Source of the DNA: Pictodentalium vernedei
Taxonomy: Eukaryota > Mollusca > Scaphopoda > Dentaliida > Dentaliidae
Length of the DNA stretch: 64,000 nucleotides
Direction of reading: 5' to 3'
NCBI GenBank assembly: GCA_031216915.1
Contig: CM062293.1
Span: forward strand, 154,202,285-154,266,284
Below the pieces are notes generated by a model that saw only the letters and a program-made list of their open reading frames with translations, did not search any database and was not told the DNA's origin. The position numbers and the translations under genes are program-made. Position 1 is the first letter of the stretch, and every line of letters begins with the position of its first letter. Positions 43,013-53,758 of this stretch are shown here, piece by piece.

Positions 43013-43189
43013 ACTTGCTATGAATATGGTTAACAAAAATAATACAGCTATGTTAAAAAAAAACAGGATAAAAGATGCCATTGTAAATTATTCAACATTC
43101 TCACAAGAAATGATATGTACCTTTGCATTGTCAAAACAATCCTGAGAAATTGAGTAAAGGTAACAGGGCTGTATGTTTCTGTTTTGTTG

Positions 43190-43990
43190 TGATTGAGGCA
43201 AAAATCAAACAATCAGGTGCAAACCTAATCCAAACTTGGATGAGATGGCCTATAGACCTATTGAAACTTGGTTATCTTAATTATTTGGTAAATCTCCCCG
43301 ATAGCCGATGGTGTAAAGTAATGTTCCTGAGAACTTTCAACTCAAATATCAAGACGGGGTGGATGGTCCAAGTGAGGGAGCTAGCAGAAAACTACTCATT
43401 GGAGATCTCGGACCTTGACGTTGGGGCAAACTAGGGTAAAAAGATCGTCAGAGAAAGGGTCATGAGGGATTGTAACCATAATTGGCGAGAGGGGGTAAAA
43501 TCAAAGAGATCTTTGGGTGGCCTGCGTGATAAAGAGAAGCCTTGTTTTGAAGAGTACCTTGATGGTACCTTTGGGGGGTCACTGTTGTTCAAGCTGAGGT
43601 CGCGGTCCCTGGAGCTGAGGGGAAAAATTGGGAAAAACAGTGAAAAGGAGTGCCAGATGTGCAATTTGGGCGTGGTGGAGACCCTGGAACACTTTCTTCT
43701 AAAATGCCCAAAATACCAGTCTAAAAGAACAAGATTCACAGGGAGTATAATGGGGAAGTGGGATGGGAGAATGAAGGACATGTGGTTAGGGGGCGACTCA
43801 AAGGAGATGGTTAATATGCTAATCAGAGAGATTGGGAAGAATGGGGCAAGCAGTTCGTCTCCGAGTGTTGGGAGGAGAGAAGAAGCGTGGGAATAGGGAG
43901 CCTTTTGGTAGGACAGGGGTAACCAAGGCCTTCTCATACGAGAACCGCGACAAATCAGCGGCTGGCCAAAGTGTTATTATTATAGTTTCA
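43190..43990 (+). pseudogene. 3' fragment of a LINE ORF2 (non-LTR retrotransposon), one in-frame stop
   Basis: The frame at 43123-43434 (LIQTWMRWPIDLLKLGYLNY, LPDSRWCKVMFLR, GWMVQVRELAENYSLEISDL) continues without a frame change, after one TAG at 43432-43434, into 43462-43896. That part contains the C-terminal zinc-knuckle-like motif CQMCNLGVVETLEHFLLKCP (C-x2-C-x9-H-x4-C) followed by KYQSKRTRF, characteristic of LINE ORF2 C-termini. Neither RT nor endonuclease is present, so the copy is 5'-truncated, as is usual for target-primed integration. The stop is its only disruption. The clade cannot be named from this part alone. Confidence 0.85.
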
Positions 43991-44020
43991 GTGGTTAAGT
44001 CTACACTCTTGACGTCCAAC

Positions 44021-44345
44021 ATTGGACTCGAGTGGGTGAAGGTTACTGTCTAGTAAAATTCTTAGTTTACTGGAGAGGGAGAATTCTTGAAAATGTCTTT
44101 TGTAATTTGTCCCTTGGGTAAAGCAAAACATTGGACTAGGGTGGGCGAAGGTAACTGTCCCTTAAAATTCTTAGTTTATTTCAGAGAAAGAATTCTTGAA
44201 AATGGCTTTTGTAATTTGTCCCTTGGGTGAAGCAAAAACATTGGACTAGAGTGGGGGAAGGTAACTGGCTGTTAAAGCTCTGTTAGCTATTTGTGAGAGA
44301 ACATTCTTGAAAATGTTATTGTAATTTTTTCCTTGAGTGATGCAA
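44021..44345 (+). repeat. Three-unit 110-bp tandem repeat following the LINE fragment
   Basis: ATTGGACTAGAGTGGG begins units at 44021, 44130 and 44240. Each has AAAATTCTTAGTTTA (or variant), GAATTCTTGAAAATG and TTGTAATTTGTCCCTTGGGT. It probably forms the 3' UTR or tail of the LINE, or an array next to it. Confidence 0.8.
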
Positions 44346-44405
44346 GGTGCCATCTGCAATGTTTTAGTATTGCAGATGATGCCTTGTTGTGCTCAAGGGA
44401 CAATT
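44335..44405. repeat. F-like hairpin at the end of the 110-bp repeat
   Basis: TTGAGTGATGCAAGGTGCCATCTGCAAT and ATTGCAGATGATGCCTTGTTGTGCTCAAG pair imperfectly around GTTTTAGT. CCTTGAGTG..CTCAAGGGACAA echoes repeat F. Confidence 0.65.
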
Positions 44406-44676
44406 TGTTATTTTAAGCATATTAAACAATGTTCCAACTTTGAGGTGATAGCTTTTCTGGATCAGAGTTTTGTGAGACTTTTTTTTTTTGAATTTGATCA
44501 AAGCTTTCTGCCAAGCCCTGTCATGCACTCGTCCGATGGACGAGAGGTTTGAAAACTTTTTCTAATTTTTTTTTTTGAAAATATACATACATGCAGTATA
44601 TGTATATTTACTCTGATACAAATACTACACAAAATAAATTTTGAATCACCTCAGACATTTCAGTGTAAATGACCAA

Positions 44677-46516
44677 TGAAAGTGTCAATGGCACTGTAGC
44701 TCAACTTGTCAAGACAAAGACATGTACATGTATAGTATGTGACACAGCAATGACAAACATCTAGGTAATGACCTGATAACAAATGTACATATAAAGAAGT
44801 ATTGTAACGGTCTGTACATAAATACTGACCGTTTCCTGTAACAAATGTATAGGTAAAGTATTGTAAAGGTGGGTGACAGTCAGATGCTAAACTAGAAAAA
44901 AATCTTTGAGTCCCAGAGTGGGTCTGACTGAACCCCAAAATATTTGTTCTCATAGCACAGTAAAAACAAATGCACCCCCAAAACACACTCGTTCCTGTCC
45001 CAAGGTGAAAACAAAGGTACCCAAGAAGTTTTGTGAAGATCAGTTCATAAATACGAGCTGTATAGAACTTGTGACAAAAAACTGATTGGACCTAATTTTG
45101 GTACAAAATGGCCACTGGCAGCCATCTTGAATTTTGGACCGTACCCAGAAACACTCATTCTCGTCCCAAGGTGATAACAAAGGTACCCGAGAAGTTTTGT
45201 GAAGATCGGTTCATAAATACAGCCTCTACCCTGAGCTGTATTGACATGTGTGCTTACATTGTGTAAGTAGCACTGAATAAATCAAAGTTCATCTAATTTG
45301 CATAATTTATGCACAAAAAAAAAAACTTACAATATGTGATGTATTCCATGTCACTAAACATTCATACAAAAATTTATTCAAATCAGAACTTTCATACAGA
45401 AGTTCTGTACAAAAGACTGATTGCACGAATTTTGGTACAAAATGGCTGCTGGTGGCCATCTTGAATATCGGACCACACCCCAAAACACTCGCTCTCATCC
45501 CACAGTGATAACAAAGGTACCCAAGAAGTTTCGTAAAGATTGGTTCATAAATATGGCCTCTTGTCTGAGCTGTATAGAAGTTGTGTACAAAAAACTGATT
45601 AGACCCAATTTCGGTACAAAATGGCCACTGGCAGCCATCTTGAATTTTAGACTGCACCCAGAAACACTCGTTCTCGTCCCAAGGTGATAACAAAGGTACC
45701 CAAGACATTTCGTGAAGATCAGTTCATAAATACAGACTCTAGTCTGAGACGTATTGACATGTGTACTTACTGTGTGTAAGTCGCACTGAAAAAATCAAAG
45801 TTCATCTAATTTGCATAATTTCTGCACGAGAAAAAAACCCGTATTATATGTGATGTATCCCATGGTACTAAACATTCACACAAAAAATTATTCAAATCAG
45901 CGCTTTCATATGGATGTTCTGTGCAAAAATCTGATTGCACCTAATTTTGTACAAAATGGCTGCCATCGGCCATCTTGAATTTCGGACCGGACCCAAAAAC
46001 ACTCGTTCTCGTCCCACGGTGATACCAAAGGTACCCAAGAAGTTTCGTAAAGATCGGTTCATAAATACGGCCTCTAGCCCGAGCCGTATTGGCATTGGCA
46101 CTTACAGTGCTGAAAGTAAGACCAAAAAACATCAAAATTAGTCTAATTTGCACAATTTACGCACGAGAAAAAAACCCATATTATATGTGATGTATCCCAT
46201 GGTACTAAACATTCATACAAAAAATTATTCAACTCAGAGCTTTCATATGGAAGTTCTGTACAAAAAACAGATTTCTGCATCGTCGGTACAAAATGGCGGC
46301 TGGCAGCCATCTTGAATTTTGGACCGCACCCAAAAACACTCGTTCTCGTCCCACAGTCATAACAAAGGTACCCAAGAAGTTTCGTAAAGATCGGTTCATA
46401 AATACGCCCTCTAGCCCGAGCCGTATCCAATTGTTGACGTACGGACAGACGGACAGACGGACGACGGGCCATGACAAAAGCTCAAATTTGGCTTCGCCAA
46501 AGTTGAGCTAAAAATT
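44677..46516 (+). mobile_element. Helentron-like element H2 with ~335-bp composite array
   Basis: Left end AGTGTCAATGGCACT then TAGCTCAACTTG (44680-44708), nearly the same as H1's left end. Right end hairpin AGCTCAAATTTGG-CTTCG-CCAAAGTTGAGCT (46479-46509) followed by AAAAATTG. GGACAGACGGACAGACGG lies just before the hairpin. Confidence 0.72.
45000..46440. repeat. Array of H2: alternating ~168-bp and ~165-bp modules
   Basis: Module 1 contains TACAAAATGGCCACTGGCAG, CATCTTGAATTTTGGACC, ACACTCGTTCTCGTCCCA and AAAGGTACCCAAGAAGTTT (near 45020, 45185, 45515, 45695, 46030, 46365). Module 2 contains TCAAAGTTCATCTAATTTGC, TATGTGATGTATCCCATG and TTTCATATGGAAGTTCTGT. They alternate imperfectly, giving a composite of about 335 bp. 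Frames up to 133 codons are artefacts. Confidence 0.85.
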
Positions 46517-46769
46517 GAAGCAATAGAAAAAGAAATATACCATATGAAATCTAATTTATTTATCAACAAAAGAATGATTGTTTTGGACAAATTCAAAGAA
46601 GATTGCCTGCCCACGGTATCAAAAGTCATTTGCACAAGCGGTTGTATCCAAAAAACATATTTTCACTGGTCAGTATCAGGTGTGTCCACCTCTTTAGTGC
46701 ACATACCAGCGTGACATGGGCTATCTCAGGAGCAGATAATAATCTGCCTATGGCATTATATAGACATGT

Positions 46770-47030
46770 TTAACCCATAAGGGCCTAATTCTGACTTTGA
46801 TAACTTTTTAATGCAAAGGAACAGGTGCCACAACATGCATTGCTTGGGTACTCTCCAAACTTGTTTTTTAAGTACCTTGTCAGTTGTTCCTTGGAAAGTC
46901 TTGGCTGTCTCTGTAGGCAGCCAAGACTTGACTAGAAACAACTGCAATGCCACAGGAGGTACACGTTCAAAGTATAGAGAAAATGTATAAAAAAATCTCC
47001 AGGCTCTTTGGGGTTAGGGCATATAGAATT
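46770..47030. mobile_element. TTAA hairpin MITE-like element, family P7 (copy a)
   Basis: Starts TTAACCCATAAGGGCCTAAT. Hairpin at about 46881-46945: AGTTGTT-CTTGGAAAGTCTTGGCTG and CAGCCAAGACTTGACTAG-AACAACT. The right end has CCAGGCTCTTTGGGGTTAGGG without a clear TTAA, so that boundary is tentative. Relative at 62693. Confidence 0.6.
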
Positions 47031-47770
47031 CACCTAATAGACAGATTTCACGATGAAATATGCAGATATACCAAGCAATACATGTTTCTAGTCAAGGTGT
47101 GATTTTCAAAACAGTACCCATGGCTTACTTATTATTAGCCTTTGTGATGGTCAAGTATGCATGTAGACCAACTTCAAAATTAATATTTTCTTGTGAAACT
47201 GTTGAGATTCATACCTAACATTCTTCAAAAAACATTTTGCCAAATATAATTTCGAAAAATTTGGTTCAAAATGTTTTTGTGTAGTATATTTTAAATTATC
47301 CTGTACAAGATAAAAAAAACCGTTTAATGCATTTATATGACCTCTGATCATCAATAATTAACCTGTCATCATCATACAAATACAATTATTATACTGGAAA
47401 AATAAACAAATATACATTAACATCAATTTATAATCAAACCAGCTAATACCCGACATAACAGAGGTGAAAAAAACATGACGTCAAAATTAGACAACGCATG
47501 TAAAATTAACTCTGCCCATGTTACTCCTGATTAAATGTTACCACTAGATTAGCCTGGTTGCCAAATTTCAGTTTGATAACTTTCAAAATATAGAAATGCA
47601 TAAGTGAAAACAGGCAAAGATATAAAGAGATGCAAATTCATGCTTGTGGTTTAGAAATGACAAGTTTAAAGACAAAATATCATATTTTGAATTAAAAACA
47701 AAGTTGCAAACTGCACAGACGGTTAAGATAAAACTGATCTGTAGGTAAAAGTGAATAAGTTAAAGATACT
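47030..47770. other. Unassigned CSK intron sequence
   Basis: AT-rich; no gene or repeat recognised. Confidence 0.45.
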
Positions 47771-48000
47771 TAGTAACTCTTTGCCTGCTGCAGGTGACTG
47801 TTCATACTCAGGACAAAAGTTCTCTGTTATCTTGTAGAGATATTTCACTGGCTCTTGTTAATCAAATATACCTCCATAAATAGCAGTAGTACTGTTAACA
47901 ATGATTCTTTTATGCTGGCTATATTGAATTTTTCAAGTAAAGCCATAGCTGCTTTGCAGCAGCTATGATGTGATCTTATGAAAAATTCAACAAAATTAGG
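47770..48000. mobile_element. Decayed P2-like hairpin element
   Basis: TAACTCTTTGCCTGCTGCAG at the left. Hairpin TTGAATTTTTCA..CCATAGCTGCT-TTGC-AGCAGCTATG..TGAAAAATTCAA at about 47927-47992. The TTAA ends are not clear. Confidence 0.6.
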
Positions 48001-48191
48001 GGTTTCAATGACATTTTCTCTCAGAGAGAGCCTCCAAAGAAATTATGTCGAGTGAGATAGTATCAACATTTTCTTTGTGGTACAGAAACTCACAAAGCAC
48101 ATATTTATTCTATCAATGGGTAAAGAATACTCCAATGTATTCTGACTTGCAACCCTGCACCACTCTACATGTATTTTGTCTGCACCAATTA

Positions 48192-48434
48192 TTAACCCCT
48201 GACCTAACAAACTGGCTGCATCCAACCACAGAATTTACAAATTAAACAGTTGAAAAAAAAAAATTTTAAAAACATTTCAACAAAACCATATCATGTGACC
48301 CCTCACTGGAACAAGCTTGTCGAGCTTGTTCCAATGAGGGGGTCTGATGATATGGTATTGTTGAAGTTTTTTATACATTAAAAAAATTATTTTAAAAAAA
48401 ATGTTGATATCATGGGTATTGGGTAAAGGGTTAA
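48192..48434. mobile_element. TTAA hairpin MITE, family P4 (copy a)
   Basis: TTAA at 48192-48195 and 48431-48434. Ends CCCCTGACCTAACAAACTGG and GGTATTGGGTAAAGGG. The hairpin near 48285-48360 is ACCATATCATGTGACCCCTC..GAACAAGCTTGTCGAGCTTGTTC..GAGGGGGTCTGATGATATGGT. Relatives at 51826 and 56041. Confidence 0.85.
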
Positions 48435-48849
48435 CCAGGGTTTCCACTATACTAGCACAGTGGCCGTCAACAGGCCGCATTCCCCCACTGGGGAACCTTC
48501 CAAACATTAATCAGATTGTTAAAATTCACCCTGACCTGCCCGATCCCTGATTATTCACTGGTTGTTGAAGTGCCATTTCTACACTTCTTTTGAAGATTTC
48601 CGTACACAAATGTCATAGAAAAATGACTGAAGAAGTGTACTCTGATGACGCGATTATTCCATGAGTCCTGCATAACTTAATCAACCCCCAATGAAAAGCA
48701 AAACAAACTGTAAACAATAACCTCATTGAATGTTAAAAGCGTTACATAAAAAAACGGTGTGATTTGTTTGGTCAGTATGTGCACTACATAATGCGAATTG
48801 TAAAACTTCATTCAGTAGTAAATATCATTTTGTGACATTTTGTTTTCAG

Positions 48850-48969
48850 ACCTATCTTATTTCTCCAACATTTACCCAAAACAAGCACATGCTGAAAAAG
48901 CTGGAAAGTTAACTTCTGAAGATGTACTTCCGTTGTCAACGTTAATAAAAATTACACAACAGTTTGCAG
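48850..48969 (+). CDS. Possible exon of an unidentified gene on the strand opposite CSK
   Basis: A 120-nt open segment between TTTTGTTTTCAG and GTATACTG splice-like signals, entering after one codon base and leaving after one (a phase-symmetric 40-codon exon). It reads LSYFSNIYPKQAHAEKAGKL, then TSEDVLPLSTLIKITQQFA, with amphipathic spacing and balanced composition unlike the repeat frames around it. I do not recognise the family. No partner exon is certain, although AG at 49044-49045 followed by EARKKSFLYPI and a stop could be a terminal exon. It could also be chance. Confidence 0.3.
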
Positions 48970-49149
48970 GTATACTGTTCACACCTCATTTGTGTGTTTT
49001 AATTTGTGTAATGGAATCTCAAATCTATTTTCTTGAAAATTACAGAAGCACGAAAAAAGAGCTTCTTGTATCCAATTTAGAAGCGCGAAAAAGCATGAGA
49101 GCGATAGGACTCCTCAAATCGACAGCACTGAAATTTATTGTGTAAATGA

Positions 49150-50400
49150 ATGATTTTTCACCTGAATTTCTCCTCATTGGTCCTTATTCTTTCGCTATTA
49201 CTGGCTCTCGGATTATCACTGAGAAAAACCTCAAAATATCCCTCAGATGCAATGAAATGGGGGTTTTGGGACCCCCCCAAATTGAAAATTTTCCTATCAA
49301 GGGCCAAACCATGGTCGGCATATGGTAGCGATGACTCTTGGATGCCCCATTATATGGCCTCATTTATTTTCCCCTAGTGGAAACACTGAATTAACCCTTT
49401 GAGACTTACTTCTAATTTAGGCAAACTTTGTGATGTCAATATTGTTTGTTTGTTCATTTTGGATTTCAATGACACTTTCAACAGCCTGGGACATATAGTG
49501 TCGGACAGTTTTATTCAAACGAATTCCAAATTCAGTTCAACAGCACTGTAATATGTATAAATGAAGGATGAAAAACATCCAATTTCTCTTTCAGAACTTT
49601 AGGAAAAATGATAAAATCAACAAGGACAAGAAATCATTTTAATTTTGATTTCTTTTCAGCTCTCAATGACATATATTCAGGTTTAAATTTACTTTTGGCC
49701 TCTGTCTTAGTTATATTGCTGAAGTGATTTCAAGTCAAGGGGTTAGTTAGTCTCATACTCTCGGAAACAACGGTTCCATTAACCACAAGGCATTTAAGGC
49801 CTACACTGTTGTGCGTGTGTGTGTGTGGAGGCGGAGGGGGGAGATAAATAATTTCAACCATATTGAAACCCAGTTGCTATCCAGTCGCAATCCTGTCTAC
49901 TTTTGTAATCATAGTAATGTAAATCACGACAATAATATTGCAGGATGTCAAGTTTCAAATTACTGATATCTATGCAACCTGTAACACGGTTCATTGGACT
50001 GGACGTGGACTCAATTCAATCACTTAAAGAGGAGCAGAACTGGTGAGCCACCATGGCTGTCAGCAATCACAATTCTATGAGATCTTTTCAACAATGTGTT
50101 ACATGACAGCATTTCATCAGCAAAAACAGATTCACTGGTGTTCATCAACTTCTACTGTACAATTCCATGCAATTTTGAATATGCGGGGAGGATTACATGG
50201 TTCAATAAAATTGATAACCATGAATATATTAATTTTCCCTAACTCAACTAGAATATGACACCTTTAATAATTTTTCCCAGAAAACTGACAACTTTCCCTT
50301 TTTTTTCTGAAAAAACATTATAATCCTTCAGTGAAATGGGTTCAAGGAACTTGTCCCAATCAGAGGTTATAAGTTATGTTTTGGAAGCAAAATATGTTAA
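49150..50400. other. Unassigned CSK intron sequence
   Basis: A short GT run at 49814-49826 with GGAGGCGGAGGGGGGAG. A SINE 3'-end scrap near 49450-49520 (TTTCAATGACACTTTCAACAG, GGACAGTTTTA). Nothing else recognised. Confidence 0.5.
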
Positions 50401-50405
50401 AATAA

Positions 50406-50606
50406 TTAACCCTTTGAACCCTAGTGGCCGTTTTTCCGACCAGGAACATGATACATCATAATTTCATTAAATAGGATGGATGCTAAGTGCATGTGTGTGG
50501 TAGACTAATCAATATTAATTGGTCTACCCCTAAATAATGAACATGACTCTTCCAGTTGCTGTCATTGAACTAACATGGAAGATACCACCAGTATTCAAAG
50601 GGTTAA
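50406..50606. mobile_element. TTAA MITE, family P8
   Basis: TTAA at 50406-50409 and 50603-50606. Inverted ends CCCTTTGAACCCTAGTGG and CCACCAGTATTCAAAGGG. Inner pairing GTAGACTAAT / ATTGGTCTAC around CAATATTA (about 50500-50527). Confidence 0.8.
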
Positions 50607-51190
50607 ATTTGATAACTCACAGGGTTCATATGCCTCTGAAAAGTCCACAATTTTTCAAAGAATTTTTCAAGCACTTTTCAGGACTTCAACCACAAAGTAT
50701 TTGAATTATCTCTATGTTCATATATATATTGCAGCATCAGCTAGAATTTCTATCACCTTTTACCACCTTTGTTAATAATTTAAACCCTTGACATCATTCC
50801 CTGGGAAACACTCAGAGAGAGCTACCAAATAAATTATGTCAAGTGAGATAGTATCAAAATTTTCTGCCAAGGTATAAAATCTCACAAAACACATATTTAC
50901 TGTAATTTATAAGCATACCTTGTAACCCAAACAGATCAAGAAATATTTTTCAAATACCTTTGAGGGACTTTTCCAAAACTGTTCAATTTTCAAGAACTTT
51001 CGAGGTTCAGGAATTTAAATCTTAAAATTCAAACACTTTCCAGCATCTGTACGTCCTTTTATCAATTGTTGTGCATATCACAGAGTAGATTTTACTGATC
51101 TACTGGCACAGGGGTATTATTCAAGAGATGAGACTCATTTCCATAATAGTTATCACTTCACACAATGCACAGGATATCAAAATTTATCAC
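50607..51190. other. Unassigned CSK intron sequence
   Basis: Contains GAGAGCTACCAAATAAATTATGTCAAGTGAGATAGTATCAA-type text that recurs near 48025-48070 as a dispersed fragment (CTCCAAAGAAATTATGTCGAG). No gene. Confidence 0.45.
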
Positions 51191-51191
51191 A

Positions 51192-51435
51192 TTAACCCTT
51201 TATCACTTTAACGACAAAACCGACCGGTGCTATTCACAATAAGTACCATTCAATTTTCATTATTTTTTAAAAATTTTTTGTCTCAAAAACATAGCTTATG
51301 ACCCCTCAGTCGAACCAGCACAACCAATGAGGGGTCATAAGCTATGTTTTTGATGCAAAAAAAGAAAAAAATTTAGTTATTCAAGAATTTTATTTACAAG
51401 TGTCGTCTTTCTTTGGTGTTCGGTAAAAGGGTTAA
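51192..51435. mobile_element. TTAA hairpin MITE, family P3 (copy c)
   Basis: TTAA at 51192-51195 and 51432-51435. Ends CCCTTTATCACTTTAACGAC and TTCGGTAAAAGGG. Hairpin AAACATAGCTTATGACCCCTC / GAGGGGTCATAAGCTATGTTT. Confidence 0.82.
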
Positions 51436-51452
51436 TTACTATTTTTTGGGAA

Positions 51453-51815
51453 GGGCGCGGTGGCTCAGTGGGTAGAGGTACATGCTGCAAGCCAAGAGGT
51501 CCTTGGTTCGAATCCCACCTGCAGCAACCACATTGTGTCCATGGGCAAGGCACTTCACCCCCATTGCCCATATGGGAGCATGGTGGTGTTGTGTACTTAG
51601 GCATACTGCAAGTCGATGGTGCACTTGTCTTCAACCAATGCTAACCCTGCTTGTGTGGAGTTAGAATGTTGGGGAGCCTGACAGTTGCTCACTGTTGCTC
51701 AGTGGGCTCTCTCCAGGTACTCTGGCTTCCTCCCCCCATAAAAATGTCCAACACAAGGTGATCCTGGTTGTCCAAAGTGTCATTAAACCCCAATAAATTA
51801 TTAAATAAATAAATT
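51453..51815 (+). mobile_element. tRNA-headed SINE
   Basis: The head has a polymerase III A box in TGGCTCAGTGGGTAGAGG (51461-51478) and a B box GGTTCGAATCC (51505-51515). A body follows with TTGTGTCCATGGGCAAGGCA, GTACTTAGGCATACTGCAAG and GTTGGGGAGCCTGACAGTTG, then a tail CATTAAACCCCAATAAATTA. It is inserted directly after a P3 MITE. It is not a tRNA gene: the cloverleaf is incomplete and it continues into the SINE body. Confidence 0.85.
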
Positions 51816-51825
51816 ACTACTTTTA

Positions 51826-52020
51826 CAAATTTAAAAAAAAATTTCAGCAAAACCATATCATGTAATCCCCTATCCTCATTGGAATGATCTCAGTGAGCTT
51901 GTTCCAATGAGGGGGGCACACATGATATGGTTTTGTTGAAATTTTTTTTTAAATATATTTTTTAACTGATAAGTTTGTAACTTATACAGACTGATGCAGC
52001 CAATTGGTTAGGTAAAGAAT
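51826..52020. mobile_element. P4 hairpin element (copy b), ends eroded
   Basis: Hairpin TTTCAGCAAAACCATATCATG..CATGATATGGTTTTGTTGAAA with inner CTCATTGGAA..TTCCAATGAG (51843-51945). The right end has CAATTGGTTAGGTAAAGAAT. No clean TTAA remains. Confidence 0.7.
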
Positions 52021-52107
52021 CTCAATACTGACTGTTTCATTATAATATTGGTGAAAAACAGACTGATTCAGTGGCATAAGAATGATTAGAATTATGACAA
52101 AATCTTG

Positions 52108-52110
52108 GTC

Positions 52111-52158
<48 letters not shown>

Positions 52159-52500
52159 TTTATTTGTTAGGGTTTACCAACAATTTCAAAAGCCAGGATC
52201 ACCTCGTGTCAAACATTTTTACGGGTGGAGGAAGCTGGAGTACCTAGAGAGAACCACCGAGAAGCAGCAAGCAACTGTTGGACTCCCCAACGTACTAACT
52301 CCACACAAGCAGGGTTAGCATTGGTTGAAAACAAGTGCACCATCAACGTGCAGTACACCTTAGTACACAGCACCACCGTGCCACATGAGGGGAATCAAGA
52401 TTAAGTGCCTTGCCCAAGGACACAATGTGGTTGCCAATGGAACCATGGACCTTTCGGTTTGAAGTCCAATGGCATAAACACTGAGCCACCGCGCTCCCTC
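52108..52500 (-). mobile_element. SINE, tRNA-headed family
   Basis: A TTTA-rich tail (11-12 repeats, 52110-52158), then GGGTTTACCAACAATTTC, TTTTTACGGGTGGAGGAAGC, AAGTGCCTTGCCCAAGGACA and finally GAGCCACCGCGCTCCC, the complement of the A-box side of the head. Confidence 0.8.
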
Positions 52501-53340
52501 ACAAACAAAAACAACATCTCAGATTCAACGTTCAAGCATTCATTTTGGACAGGTGAGATTCTACAGTGTCACAGGGAGGAAAGCATAACCATATAACAAG
52601 CGACCCAGTCGTGATCTGGTCAGAATTCTCGTAGTCAGTAATGCCAGAGTTAGAGGAAACCCAAGAAATCAACCAGTGAGAATATGATATACAGAATGGG
52701 TTCCAATCAATGATCTAATTAGACAATTCTCCAAATCTTATAACTACAGTGAACACAGAGTGATTCAGGGTAATTTCTGAAAATTTGTAACAGTACACTT
52801 ATGGTGATTTGGTACCCAGTCACCCAACAGGTGGACACCAACAGTACTGTGATCACAAAACCAGACAGAAAAATTCAACCGGATCATGATCTGATCATGA
52901 CCTAATCATGATCCAGTCAAAATTCTCTGTCTGCTTTCTCCTGTACAATTCACTATCTGATCAAGAAAGAGTCGGCTTTTTGTGACCACAACACTGTACT
53001 TTAATTAATACCCTTAATTGATATGCTAGTATAAAATTTGACACCCAACAAGCAAATACAAAAATTTCATTATAAAAGTAGATAGATATTATGACCAGAT
53101 TATGCCTATGTTTCAGTCTGGCCCAAATCCTCTGTCTGTATTTTATAATCTCAACAGTTGAAAAAGAAAACTGAAAACACTGCATCTAAGATGCTATATA
53201 AGATACTGCATCTAAGATGCTTGTATTTAGACGAGAATCCGAGAAATGATTCATGAAAAGATTCGCGCAACAAAACCGGAGAAAATCCATGTAGATTCTC
53301 GCTGCATGACTGTTAGGATTCGCGAGAAAAGAATTGAGTT
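52500..53340. other. Unassigned CSK intron sequence with a GATC-rich repeat
   Basis: GACCGGATCATGATCTGATCATGACC-like text at about 52880-52920 and a duplicated CATCTAAGATGCT (53180-53222). A sequence resembling 53030-53110 reappears at 55020-55100, flanking the truncated H1 relative. Confidence 0.5.
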
Positions 53341-53343
53341 AAT

Positions 53344-53593
53344 TTAACCCTTTACCTAGCACAGCGGTGGCAATAGTAACCAATACAAGGCTAACATGAC
53401 CTGAAATATCTTGTCACTTTGTCAATAAAACTGTACAAATATAACTGTCATTAGAACCGGCTCAATGAGCCAGATCCAATGACAAACATATTTGTAAGGT
53501 TTTATTGGTAAAGGTTGTTTATTTTTTTTTAAATTATCAAATTTAGTTTATATGTTTTTTAAAATTAAAAAGCTATACTGAGTAAAGGGTTAA
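53344..53593. mobile_element. TTAA hairpin MITE, family P6
   Basis: TTAA at 53344-53347 and 53590-53593. Ends CCCTTTACCTAGCACAG and CTGAGTAAAGGG. Hairpin AATAAAACTGTACAAATAT-..GTCATTAGAACC-GGCTC-AATGAGCC..CAATGACA..ATATTTGTAAGGTTTTATT at about 53424-53508. Confidence 0.8.
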
Positions 53594-53758
53594 AATGTAT
53601 TATCAGAATACAACTGGGGTTCAACTATGGTGGCCTCATGGGATCCTGGGACACTCATAGCAAGCATGGATTCTCGCAAACCATATTTGTGAGAATCCAA
53701 ATTAATTCTCCAAAATTTAGACGAAATATAAGCCCTGCTTAATTGATATGTCAGTATA

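Noticed and set aside
51453..51530. tRNA gene
   Set aside because: A and B boxes are present but the acceptor stem and 3' side do not close, and the sequence continues as a SINE.
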